From positions 1 to 64,000 of the forward strand of contig JASPKZ010009889.1 in the NCBI GenBank assembly GCA_030220185.1: DNA of 64,000 bases, in the 5' to 3' direction. This document shows, piece after piece, positions 10,295 through 19,547 of this stretch. The notes below the pieces were generated by a model. It worked only from the letters and a program-made list of their open reading frames with translations. It made no database searches and was not told where the DNA came from. Numbering within the stretch: the stretch's first letter is position 1; each line of letters opens with the position of its first letter. A program made the translations under genes and the position numbers. The stretch is from Diploptera punctata. Taxonomy: Eukaryota > Arthropoda > Insecta > Blattodea > Blaberidae.

Positions 10295-11698
10295 ATGAAA
10301 AATGATGTCAAACTTGAAAATCGTTACACAATTAAGAACTCATTTGAACTAGTAGACAAACTACAGCATTTAGAAATCAATAGGAATACTAAAATGACGT
10401 CATTCGACATAAAAAACCTGTACACTAATATCCCGATAAACGAAACAGCAAACATAATAAAACAAAAACTAACAGACAGTAAACTTGAAGATAACTATAT
10501 CAATCAGTTAAACAAACTAATAACAACAACAATAAAGCAAAATTACTTCCAATTTAACAATGAACTATTTATTCAAGAAGACGGGATCCCGATGGGGAGT
10601 CCTACATCTGGAATAATGGCAGAATCTTCCTACAAGAACTGGAAAATAAACATTTTGAGGAACTAATACACAAATTCAACATAAAACTAATAACACGATA
10701 TGTCGATGATGTACTAGTAATATATGAAAATGAAAACAGAAAAGAAAAGAAATACTACAAGACTTAAACAACATGCATGAAAAAATCACTTTCACCGAAG
10801 AAATAGAAGTTAACAACAGCATAAACTACTTAGATTTGTCTATAACCAAAAATCTACACAACAATAAACTAGAAATCGGTATCTACCAGAAACCCACAAA
10901 CAATGCTCTGGCCATAAACAAAAATTCTACACACCCTTTTCAACAGAAAATTAGTACATTTAATAGCTTAGTCAGTAGAATGTTGAAACTCCCATTAAGC
11001 AAAGACAATTATATCCAAGAACTCAACTACATTAAGTATATGGCAAAAACCAATTGCTATAATGAAGAATTCATAGATAAGCTCGTAAAAAACAAAAAAA
11101 GGAAGAACAACATAACCAACATAACAAACTAGAAAAAGGATCTGACAACAACAAGAAAACATGGATAACACTTACATACACAGGAAAAGAAACGACAAAA
11201 TTAGCCAATGCACTAAAGAAGCCGATAAAAACGTAAAAATAGCATACAGAACCAATAACAAATTAAACAACATAATAAACAATAACATTGAAGAAAATAA
11301 CATTTTCAACAGCAAAGGAGTTTATAAACTGACATGTAAGGACTGCAACAAATTTTATATAGGAAGGACAAACAGGAGTTTTAATATCAGATTCAAAGAA
11401 CATTTTCGAGACTTCGTTCACGCAGAAGGTAAATCAAGCTATGCAAAACACGTTATCCATGAAGACAATCGCATGTTAAATATTGAAAACACCCCTAACA
11501 GTGATGCACAGAGAAAATAATCCAGCGAAGATAAACGTACTCGAAGAGATGGAAATCATGAAAGCAGCTCACAACGACAGCCTGATAAACGAAAACGAAC
11601 CCAATACATGCAACCCCCTCTACCAGATCTTCAGTGAAACACCAGTTTTGAATCCTGCCGATGATGGGACAAGTCCCGAAAGCGCTACAGTTAAATGA
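10295..11698 (+). pseudogene. PLE reverse transcriptase plus GIY-YIG, frameshifted
   Basis: The most complete PLE coding region here, though truncated at its start. Reverse transcriptase motif A is SFDIKNLYTNIPI (about 10396-10434), motif B GIPMGSPTSGIMAE (about 10585-10626), and motif C RYVDDVLVIY (about 10697-10726, with the catalytic DD). The thumb follows (INYLDLSITKN, then IGIYQKPTNNAL), then the GIY-YIG domain SKGVYKLTCKDCNKFYIGRT (about 11311-11370). Frame changes are needed near 10624, 10745, 11095, 11215 and 11490, so it is non-functional. It is a different PLE lineage from 5093-7363; the 55 kb fragment is its closest relative in the window. Confidence 0.85.
11658..11687 (+). ncRNA. 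Hammerhead ribozyme-like motif at PLE 3' end
   Basis: CCGATGA at 11658-11664 (one change from CTGANGA), stem II GGGAC/GTCCC, GAAA at 11678-11681, then the palindrome AGCGCT and A at 11687 as the cleavage-site base. CTG before and CAG after pair as stem I. It overlaps the last codons of the PLE open frame. Confidence 0.6.
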
Positions 11699-11767
11699 TA
11701 ATTAAAGTTGAGGAGACGGACCTTTCAGGTGAATATTCTATAATTTTATATTAATAATGTTGTAAAA

Positions 11768-12055
11768 TAAGAATTAAATGAATCGTGATTTCTTCTTACC
11801 TCATACTTCTATGTTTTTTTAAACACAGCACTGCAGTATTGGCGACCCATTGTCACCATCGTCAGCTGCTTTCACGACTGTCAATTTTTTTCTTTTGCCG
11901 GTAATTATCCAAACTTTTGGTGACAATGGATCGCCGATACTGCAATGCTGTGTTTAAAAAACATAGAAGTATGAGGTAAGAAGAAATCACGATTCATTTA
12001 ATTCTTATTAATTGAACCTCATTATGTTAAAAATTCCCAAATTTAATATATAACA
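11768..12055. mobile_element. PLE-type foldback, short copy
   Basis: Arms 11769-11857 and 11919-12008; the tail AACCTCATTATGTTAAAAATTCCC is on the right only. A short direct repeat TTGTAAAA lies at 11760-11767 and 12056-12063. It is the same subfamily as 62325-62812, but the centre is deleted. The arm has a stem-II-like GTGAC/GTCGC and the palindrome ACTGCAGT, but GAAA is replaced by GATA or AATA. Confidence 0.8.
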
Positions 12056-12063
12056 TTGTAAAA

Positions 12064-12685
12064 CTTTGAATATTGTGATGAAATATTTTTCTACTAGAAG
12101 TTAATTAATCAAGTTGGGTAAATTCTTATCAAGTGCAAAATATCATGTGAATAGTGTCAGCAATTAAACAATTTTCATTGGAAAAAAGGAAATGATAACA
12201 AAGAAAATAAAAAGTGAATTTATTTCTTCCTAATCCACAAGTTTCTTTCATAATTTTTACGAATTCCTCACAATCTATTTGAGAAAGATAGAAGCTTTAC
12301 CCTAAAATAAACAAAATTGAATCTAAAGTGAAACTTAAAGTGAACTCAAAGTGTATCCAAATAATTAAAAAGTGAAACACTTCATCATCTTCACAACGGT
12401 TCCAACAACTTGGGCATCCCTGAGGTATTGGCCACCATGACATAGGGCCTAATATTCACAACATTCCTCCTCATAATGGCACACAACGCGGGGCCATTAT
12501 GATCTCAGAATAATAATAATGATGATAATAAAAAAACTTTGGTTACATCTAGTCCAAAGTCGTTGATTGACTGATCTGATGCTTCTAGCATCTTTAAAAA
12601 GTTTACTTTTATTCATAACTCTACATTCTACTTTGCATTCTATTCCAGTATGTTCATTTCAGTTTTTTTTAAAAACAGTCTCCAT
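12064..12685. other. Intron sequence without recognisable feature
   Basis: AT-rich sequence. A more GC-rich stretch at about 12395-12510 (ATGACATAGGGCC, CACAACGCGGGGCC) may be an old repeat that I cannot name. Confidence 0.4.
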
Positions 12686-12689
12686 CCAG

Positions 12690-12970
12690 TAGGATGGAGC
12701 ATACTTAATTGTGCATAGCCATGGGACTTGCACTGGGTTGAGTCTCCATGGGGGAAGAAATTTTCTCATGGAATTTTGGCCAATATGGGACCAGTGCCCA
12801 CCCAGCACTGTGAATAAGTTGGGTAGCTACAATAAGTAGTGGCTCCAGGTTGAAAAAAAAAAAAGCTATACTAAGCCCATGTTTCCTTATACTGGCTGGA
12901 TAATTATCCACCTCTGTAATTAATACATGTGAATGTAAGAGGCCAGCAGCTGGCTGGTAGGCCAAAGGGA
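12690..12970 (+). repeat. tRNA-derived SINE, family B (5' truncated)
   Basis: Contains the family B body in plus orientation: CATGGGGGAAGAAATTTTCT, GGAATTTTGGCCAATATGGG, CCACCTCTGTAATTAATACA and the 3' end GGCCAGCAGCTGGCTGGTAG. The tRNA-like A box is eroded. Confidence 0.7.
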
Positions 12971-13152
12971 TTCTAGACTTATCTCATCATGGAATTTAAT
13001 GGATCACTAAAATCTGAGAAACACTGGTTATTCCTGCCAAATCATATCCAGCACATCTTTTTTGTGGCCCCTGGGCACCTTTTGGGTGGCTAAATAATGG
13101 AAGGATGGAAAGCAAGTTCCTAATACTATTGTATTTGAAGAGAAAAATTTTC

Positions 13153-13225
13153 GCCTAGACCGGGACTCGAACCCGGGACCCTTGGCTTTCTGGGCCAAGT
13201 GCTCTACCAACTGAGCTACCGAGGC
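13153..13225 (-). other. tRNA-like module
   Basis: Reads GCCTCGGTAGCTCAGTTGG, ending TCTAGGC, with a good D arm (GCTC/GAGC), T arm (CCGGG TTCGAGT CCCGG) and acceptor pairing. The anticodon arm is CTTGGC/GCCAAG (6 bp) with CC where U33 belongs, so it is not a normal decoding tRNA. Confidence 0.7.
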
Positions 13226-13454
13226 GAGTTACGATCTAGACGCAAATTTTTCTCTTATGTACGTTGTAATTCCCTCGCGCCAAATGCTTGAAACCATAGC
13301 TTCTATCTTTGCAAATGGCGGCTTCTTAGTTAAGAAGACATTTATTGGGAATTTAACACTACTTTATAGCCAGTAGGGCTTCTATTGACGATTTTTATTA
13401 TTAATTTAACACTTCTCATAGAAGGATAAATTATATTTGAAGAGAAAAATTTTT

Positions 13455-13527
13455 GCCTAGACCGGGACTCGAACCCGGGACCCTTGGCTTTCCGGGCCAA
13501 GTGCTCTACCAACTGAGCTACCGAGGC
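13455..13527 (-). other. tRNA-like module
   Basis: Nearly identical to 13153-13225, with loop CCGGAAA between CTTGGC and GCCAAG. It lies about 302 bp from that module in the same orientation. Confidence 0.7.
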
Positions 13528-13884
13528 GAGTTACGATCTAGACGCAAATTTTTCTCTTATGTATGTTGTAATTCCCTCGCGCCAAATGCTTGAAACTATA
13601 GCTTCTATCTTGGCCCGGAAAGCCAAGGGTCCCGGGTTCGAGTCCCGGTCTAGGCGAAAATTTTTCTCTTCAAATATAATTTATCCTTCTATGAGAAGTG
13701 TTAAATTAATAATAAAAATCGTCAATAGAAGCCCTACTGGCTATAAAGTAGTGTTAAATTCCCAATAAATGTCTTCTTAACTAAGAAGCCGCCATTTGCA
13801 AAGATAGAAGCTATGGTTTCAAGCATTTGGCACGAGGGAATTACAATGTACATAAGAGAAAAATTTGCGTCTAGATCGTAACTT

Positions 13885-13957
13885 GCCTCGGTAGCTCAGT
13901 TGGTAGAGCACTTGGCCCGGAAAGCCAAGGGTCCTGGGTTCGAGTCCTGGTCTAGGC
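13885..13957 (+). other. tRNA-like module
   Basis: Plus-strand copy of the same tRNA-like sequence, with two T-arm changes that still pair (TGGG/CCTGG). It is flanked by the AAATTT-containing inverted repeats. Confidence 0.7.
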
Positions 13958-14032
13958 GAAAATTTTTCTCTTCAAATATAATTTATCCTTCTATGAGAAG
14001 TGTTAAATTAATAATAAAAATCCTAATACTAT

Positions 14033-14150
14033 TGTTTATTTTTTATTATTTCACTCACCTCATACTTCATAATTCCTAGCATGAGGTGAGTGAAATAATA
14101 AAAAATAAAAAATATTAAAAAACCTCATAGTGTTATTTCCTATCTACATA
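14033..14150. mobile_element. Minimal PLE foldback, 118 bp, 12-bp TSD
   Basis: Only the arm tips remain: ATTATTTCACTCACCTCAT (to about 14063) and its mirror at 14081-14110, plus the right-hand tail AACCTCATAGTGTTATTTCC (14121-14140). The target duplication TCCTAATACTAT is at 14021-14032 and 14151-14162. No ribozyme or coding region is left. Confidence 0.85.
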
Positions 14151-14423
14151 TCCTAATACTATAATTAGGTCATACTAAGGGAGCAAATTCTGACAGAAAA
14201 CCAAGGCGAGGTTCTCCAAAGTAGTGGAGGTTGGGCATAAGGTTAGCTTCCTTGCACCACAAAAATTACCTTTTCATAAATCTCAATTAAAGAGAGCCGG
14301 ATTGATATGAATTAAAGTATCCAGGTAAGAAATTTATGGACAGCATTTAATGAGAAATTCCAAAGCATTCCACAGTTGAAGCTGTGCCTTTTAAAAGAGA
14401 AAGAGAGAGAGAGAGAGAGAGAG

Positions 14424-15125
14424 GGGGTGAAGTCTCCATCCAGAAATCTGCCATTTTAATTGCCCCAAAACTTCAAATAAAAAACATTATTACACAATTA
14501 CAAAATTTAAACACAAGTATTGTTTTCAGAAGATCCCAGCTCACTGCAAATTAACTGAAAAAAAATCAAAAACATTTCCAGATATATAAAAACAGTAAAT
14601 TGTGAAGTTTTATATGAGTCAGGAAAGAAGTAATGAAATACACTAACGCTATGTCTTATGGAAGCCACAGGATCAATGCCACATTTACTAAGAGCCCTCA
14701 TCTAGTCCTTAGCCAACAATCCACTTCATATCTCCAATATCTGGTTCTCTACAATCCATATGATTATTATCTTCTACATATGCTTAAGCCTCCCTAATGA
14801 TCTTTTCCCCAAGAGTTTCCCAATAAAATTGTTAAAAGCAATTCTAGTTGACCCATTCAAGTTAATGATCTGCTGACTTCAATCATGCTCACATCCAAAT
14901 ATAACAGATATATTACCTCTTCTGAAAATTTTAACTGGGAGAATTTCTATATGAAATTAAACTCAATTCCAGATTTGCCCATAAAAGCATATCTTATGCT
15001 CCAAGGATGAAGAAACAGATATTGTACAATTAGCAGTATATAAAAATCTCAAGAGCCATGAAGATCATATCTCAAAATATTGGGAAGTAAAAAAATAAAA
15101 AAATAAAATATATATCTTCTTGTAT
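14424..15125. other. Intron sequence without recognisable feature
   Basis: AT-rich, following a GA microsatellite at about 14397-14423. No coding motif or repeat match to other parts of the window was seen. Confidence 0.5.
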
Positions 15126-15130
15126 CTTGT

Positions 15131-15480
15131 AAGCCCATGTTTCCCTTAACAGAGATTTAGGTGCTCTCCCCTACAGGGAAGTATTTAAATCATGCTAATT
15201 TAGTTACACTTGTTTTCGTATAGATGTCATTTGACTGGTTCGTGGTCAGTGTTCCGCCTGATACTGACATCTAGGAAACCAAGGTAGTACTAAGACGGGA
15301 AAATTCGGTAAATTTTGCTTAGAGGCCTTTTCATTCAGGCTTACGGATCTTTTACGAGCCTGAAAATCTTCAGACTCGGGACCCACGGCTTAATGTCCCT
15401 CCCGGAGGGCTTGCTCCTTGGATTTTTCCATCGTAAAAAAATCCATCGACCCCAGCCGGGTTTGAACCTGCATAACTAGT
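15131..15480 (-). repeat. tRNA-derived SINE, family C
   Basis: Body shared with 61293-61690 (AACAGAGATTTAGGTGCTCT, GATGTCATTTGACTGG, GCTTAGAGGCCTTTTCATTC, TTTACGAGCCTGAAAATCTT). The minus-strand head has TGGACTAGTTATGCAGGTTC and the B box GGTTCAAACCCGG. A 5' fragment of the same family lies at 15630-15765, ending in an unrelated junction. Confidence 0.75.
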
Positions 15481-15629
15481 CCACTAAAATTAATTATAAT
15501 AAATCCAGAACATTAACCATAAACAAACACACAAACTGCCATTTTTAATTTTTCTTTATCAAATATTACCTCCACAAAATTGGAATTGTTGACAATTTCA
15601 ACACAAATGTAAAAGGACATGCGTGTAAT

Positions 15630-15765
15630 CTTGTAAGCCCATGATGTTTCCCTTAACAGAGATTTAGGCGCTCTCCCCCTACAGGGAAGAATTTGAACTA
15701 TGCTAATTTAGTTATACTTGTTTTTGTATAGATGTCATTTGACTGGTCCGTGGTCAGTGTTCCGA
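15630..15765 (-). repeat. Partial SINE, family C
   Basis: Repeats the distal half of 15131-15480 (AACAGAGATTTAGGCGCTCT to GGTCAGTGTTCCG) and stops before the tRNA-like head. Confidence 0.7.
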
Positions 15766-16129
15766 AAAGGACATGTACCCAACAAGAAACCCCTCTGGCA
15801 AGTAAACATCTGGACGCGAACAAAACACTCAGAAGTGAAATTCAAAGTCTCTATTGGAAAATAAGAGAAAAATGGCAAAAGCCAATTAAAAGCTCATCAC
15901 AACAACAATAATCAAATATCCAAATTATACAATGTTTTTATTAATCATTTCATACATCTCAATGATGGATAAATCATATTTATAATGTAATATAAAAATT
16001 CCCAAATAAATGTCTTCTTAACAAAGAAGCTGCCATTTGCAAAAGTACAAATGATGGTTTTATAGCATTTGGTGCGCGGGAATTAACAACATATATATAA
16101 TAGAAAAATTTGTATTTAGATCGGAACTT

Positions 16130-16201
16130 GCTCGGATAACTCAGTTGGTAGAGCATTGGCCCAGAAAGCCAAAGGTCCTGGGTTCGAGTCCCGGTCTGAG
16201 C
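16130..16201 (+). other. tRNA-like module, diverged
   Basis: GCTCGGATAACTCAGTTGGT, GGTTCGAGTCCCGGTCTGAGC: the same module type with compensating acceptor changes (GCTCGG/CTGAGC). It is bordered by TAGAAAAATTT and AAATTTTTCTCTTC. It belongs to an older unit starting near 15940 (CATACATCTCAATGATGG), also seen at 41300-41830. Confidence 0.65.
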
Positions 16202-16294
16202 GTAAAATTTTTCTCTTCAAATATGATTTATCCAAATTATAGTTGCTTCCAATATTTTTCAATAAATGAAATGTGTAAACTGATAAAAACTTAC

Positions 16295-16453
16295 TTTGAC
16301 TGTAAATCGTCGTTATCCTGCTGTATCTGGGAAAGCTCATTTTTAATGCTCTTCTCACTGGAGATCAGTGTATTTATTTGACTACGGAGATCCTGCTCCA
16401 TTTGTCTACTGGACTGCAGATCAGTCTTTAGTCTCTTAACATCTGCTTCCAGC
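16295..16453 (-). CDS. macoilin: Macoilin internal exon (coiled coil)
   Basis: Acceptor TTTGTAG|G at 16454 and donor AA|GTAAG at 16294. It encodes LEADVKRLKTDLQSSRQMEQ, then DLRSQINTLISSEKSIKNEL and SQIQQDNDDLQS, a charged heptad-rich coiled coil that matches the macoilin C-terminal half as I remember it. It enters with one base (AG|G giving Arg after YCI) and leaves with two (AA|A giving Lys, then LHGL), in phase with both neighbours. Bases from about 16465 upwards, only 12 nt from the acceptor, match the arm of the PLE foldback at 51688-51931. Confidence 0.92.
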
Positions 16454-16464
16454 CTACAAACAAT

Positions 16465-16565
16465 GGGAAAGCTGAAGATAAAACAGAATTGTTTTGAAAC
16501 ATGTTCAAGAACAAATCAACATTAATATTGAGGTAAGATGTCCAGACCAAAAATAATATAATATA
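16465..16565 (+). mobile_element. Single PLE arm abutting a macoilin acceptor
   Basis: Matches the right arm of 51688-51931 (TGGGAAAGCTGAAGAT to GTCCAGACC) with few changes, including the hammerhead core CTGAAGA (16472-16478) and GAAAC (16496-16500). The mirror arm is missing. On the minus strand it forms the pyrimidine-rich stretch just upstream of the acceptor at 16454. Confidence 0.8.
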
Positions 16566-17152
16566 TAATTAATATATAATTTTTTATATCACTTATATAT
16601 TTATATAAGAATATACCTTTTTAATGATTTACACCCCACTATTTGAACTAAATGGCAACAAAAAGTTAATATATTAGCAAAAGAGGCAAAAATAAACTAA
16701 AACTTACCATAGGATTTTTTTAGTCACAATGGTTCATTATCATAAATACTGATACTCTTTAATAATGCATAGTTGTGTCGGAGGCGAGACGTGTCCCTGA
16801 GGGCTTACTGTGGAGGGGACTGAATGGTGGACCATGGTGAACTTAACATTATGCAAAATATTGCGCTCTTTATTATTATTATTATTATTATTTAACAATG
16901 CGTAAGTTAGGAAAGATGCTGAAAGGAAATAAATTATGGAATGGCTGAGATAATTGGAGGATTTTGTATAAGATTTTATTCCCTAAATTAAGAAACATGA
17001 GGAAAGATGAAGGTAAGTAATGATATTATCTTACATTCAATATTGTTTCACAACATTGTTGAAGTTCAAGGCGAAATATCATTTCATAAAACTTATCATG
17101 GAAGATAACATTATTAGGTTTTCAAGTTAATGAATAAAATATATCATAATTA

Positions 17153-17632
17153 AGTTATGTAAATAGGAAATAACACTATGAGGTTTTTTAATATTGTTTA
17201 TTTTTTATTATTTCACACCTCATACTTCATAACTCCTCGCAAACCCAAGGTTTTGTCACATCATTTATGACATTCTCAATGCTGTGTCACGTTCACAACT
17301 GACATCCAACGGCCTTCTATCCTGCAGACTGACCTCCGCGCCATCTGATGGCTGACCAACGAATTTCCAAATCAGTCCTCTCTCCTTATAACCGGGTATT
17401 TCAAAATTCATAGTTGTATTTTGAAATACCCGGTTATAAGGAGAAAGGACTGATTTGGAAATTCGTCGGTCAGCCATCAGATGGCGCGGAGGTCAGTCTG
17501 CAGGATAGAAGGCCGTTGGACGTCAGTTGTGAACGTGACACAGCATTGAGAATGTCACAAATGATGTTATGAAACCTTGGGTTTGCGAGGAGTTATGAAG
17601 TATGAGGTGAGTGAAATAATAAAAAATAAACA
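17153..17632. mobile_element. PLE foldback, 12-bp TSD
   Basis: Tail on the left (AGGAAATAACACTATGAGGTT, 17165-17185). Arms about 17189-17406 and 17419-17632 with a 12-bp centre. Duplication ATATCATAATTA at 17141-17152 and 17633-17644. Same subfamily as 1-1221, with a short C-terminal coding remnant. It inserted right at the left tip of the next foldback. Confidence 0.88.
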
Positions 17633-17639
17633 ATATCAT

Positions 17640-17781
17640 AATTATCTCACCTCATACACTTTGTGTTCTTCAAAGCGCAGGACTTGCACTCATAAAGATG
17701 ACTGAAGATAGGAACAACTGTTCCAGAAACTATGGTCCATGCTTTGAGGAATACGGAGTGTATGAGGTGAGATAATGATGA
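17640..17781. mobile_element. Short foldback with hammerhead-like core
   Basis: The tips ATTATCTCACCTCATACAC (17641-17659) and GTGTATGAGGTGAGATAAT (17758-17776) are inverted cop­ies; the interior is single-copy and carries a hammerhead-like motif. A half copy of the same subfamily is at 28250-28380. Confidence 0.75.
17702..17737 (+). ncRNA. Hammerhead ribozyme-like motif
   Basis: CTGAAGA (17702-17708), stem II GGAAC/GTTCC (perfect 5 bp, loop AACT), GAAAC (17726-17730), short stem III ACTATGGT, cleavage triplet GTC (17735-17737). Stem I is not clear by eye. Confidence 0.65.
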
Positions 17782-17929
17782 CCTATTGTATTTATTAACA
17801 AAGTATCACATTTAAATTTTGACCAAAATTTGTAGGAAGTAACATTAGATATTTGTAATTAAATATTAACCTATTCACTTCAGATTTAAATTCCTGAAAA
17901 TTACTTTATTGGTATCGGAAATATTTGGA

Positions 17930-19200
17930 CACATTAAGCTTTTCAAAACACTAAATCAAACAAAATCATCATCAGGTATTATGACAGCTGCTGCTGTCTT
18001 CTGGAAACCAAATACCATTCCTCTCCGTCCATCCATTTCTTCATCCTCCAATCATCTGATAATAGCCGCTTGCACACCTTCTATTCAGATTTTTTTTTGG
18101 TCTTCCTTTCTTCCTCCTTTCCATTGGGATCCATTCCATAATAAGTTTAGGCAACCTTTGCTCCGGCATTCTAGTGACATGGCCATACCACTGTATCTTT
18201 TCTTTTCTATAATGTCTATGAAGTCCAGGTCCTCTTGTACACCCATAATTTTCCTTATTTCTTTATTTCGTATTCTATCCATTCTAGATTTTTCAGCTGA
18301 CCTTAAAACATCCATTTCTATACTTTAAATTATTTTCATTTCCCTGGAAGGAATTTGCCAAACTTCAGCACCATATGTTAAAATGCTCTGAACTATGGTT
18401 TGATATATTTTTTAATTTTCTATTTTTTGTAATATTTTTGCTCCACTATTAATATAAGAGTTTAAAGCATTTATTGCTTGTTTTGTTTGTGAGATTCTAT
18501 TTTTAATTTCCATTGTTATCGCCTGAATGGTCTAATTTTGTTCCTAAATAAGTGCATTCAATACTAGGTTTTAGTTCTTCTTCATTGTTGAAATTTAGAT
18601 TTCCCTTTCTTCTCCTACACACAGATATTTAGTTTTCTCTATATTTATATAAAGTCCCCATTTTTCATATTCTTCTTTTAGTTTTCTTGCCATATATATT
18701 CTGACATCATGATCTTGTGCTATTAATACCTGGTTGTCTGCAAAATTGAGTGAATATACATATGTATTGTAATCAAATGGTAAAGAGAAAAATTTATTAG
18801 CTCAATGGTTAAGAGCATCAGCACAGAAAGCTGAAGGTTCAGGGTTCGATTCCCGGTTCAGGCATAAATTTTTCTCTTTACCATTTGATTACAATAATTT
18901 AGTTGTGTACTTTAATATACTTATTTCAATCATAGTAACAGCTTTAGCTTCTTAATATTAATTTAATACATATGTATTTTGGATTGGGTGCCCATTTTTT
19001 TCCTCCAGTCTCTTAGTACTCTTTCAAGATAAATTTTGAATACAATTGGAATAAACTGCAACCCTGTCTTAACCCTTTTGTAACAGTAAATCCCTCTGTG
19101 ATATGATTTCCAACTTCTATTTTTGTATAATGATTTTATAGCTTCTATTAATCTTTTAGTAATGTTTGAATTGTCTAAAGTTTCCCATAACATTTTTTGA
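17930..19200 (-). pseudogene. Degenerate LINE reverse transcriptase, split by a SINE-like insertion
   Basis: On the minus strand, with stops and shifts: FADNQVLIAQDHDVRIYMAR (about 18745-18690; FADN replaces FADD), EYEKWGLYINIEKTKYLCVG, ECTYLGTKLDHSG, LTYGAEVWQIPSREMKII and SRMDRIRNKEIRKIMGVQED. The 3' end is an ATGATG-type tail near 17965. The 5' part continues at 18979-19200 (TIVFKIYLERVLRDW). It is interrupted by the tRNA-like element at 18769-18965. Confidence 0.75.
18769..18965 (+). mobile_element. tRNA-like hairpin element with 13-bp TSD
   Basis: A tRNA-like body (TTAGCTCAATGGTTAAGAGC, GGTTCGATTCCCGG; 18795-18863) lies between inverted repeats of 28 bp (18769-18796 and 18865-18892). 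A roughly 70-bp AT-rich tail follows. The perfect duplication ATACATATGTATT flanks it (18756-18768, 18966-18978), inside a LINE. The AAGAGAAAAATTT core of the repeats is shared with the arrays at 13.1, 35.9 and 58.9 kb although the tRNA body differs. Confidence 0.82.
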
Positions 19201-19204
19201 AGAA

Positions 19205-19330
19205 TATTATCACATGCTTTAGTTCTTCTTCCTTCCAAGTATTAGGCCAAGGCCTGTTACGATCCTATAGAAAATTTTCCCTCCAGCGTTTCATAGGACG
19301 GCCCAGAGATACTTGTATTTTGCACTCTTT
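19205..19330 (-). pseudogene. LINE 3' terminal fragment
   Basis: The minus strand reads LGRPMKRWRENFL, stop, then DRNRPWPNTWKEEE, the usual end of a LINE family. A second copy of the same end is at 35135-35210. Confidence 0.6.
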
Positions 19331-19547
19331 TAACTTTACTATCTAACCTCTCTTGGTTAACTCTTTGTTTTTCCGACCCCGACACTATTAGGGCATCCGA
19401 GGGATACGGAGTCTTTCCTTTCTTCCATTTCTTCTTTCCTATATTTTCTTTTCTTCTCCAGAAAAGCCTGACCAGAGGCTTATAAGATGGCAGCCCCATC
19501 ACTGGTCTTGCCTTCCTTTGGCCAGCAACCAATCAAAGGGACTATTA

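Larger units (their letters stand above)
13132..14020. mobile_element. tRNA-like module array, inverted plus tandem
   Basis: Four tRNA-like modules: two on the minus strand (13153-13225, 13455-13527), then after an inversion point near 13611 a half module (13612-13654) and a full one (13885-13957) on the plus strand. Each is bordered by AAGAGAAAAATTT and AAATTTTTCTCTT. The whole array lies between TCCTAATACTAT at 13118-13129 and 14021-14032. The units share a roughly 230-bp spacer with CTTCTTAACTAAGAAG and GCCGCCATTTGC. Confidence 0.8.

Noticed and set aside
13153..13225. Functional tRNA gene
   Set aside because: A 6-bp anticodon stem, no U33 and many near-identical copies in transposed arrays point to a tRNA-like repeat.
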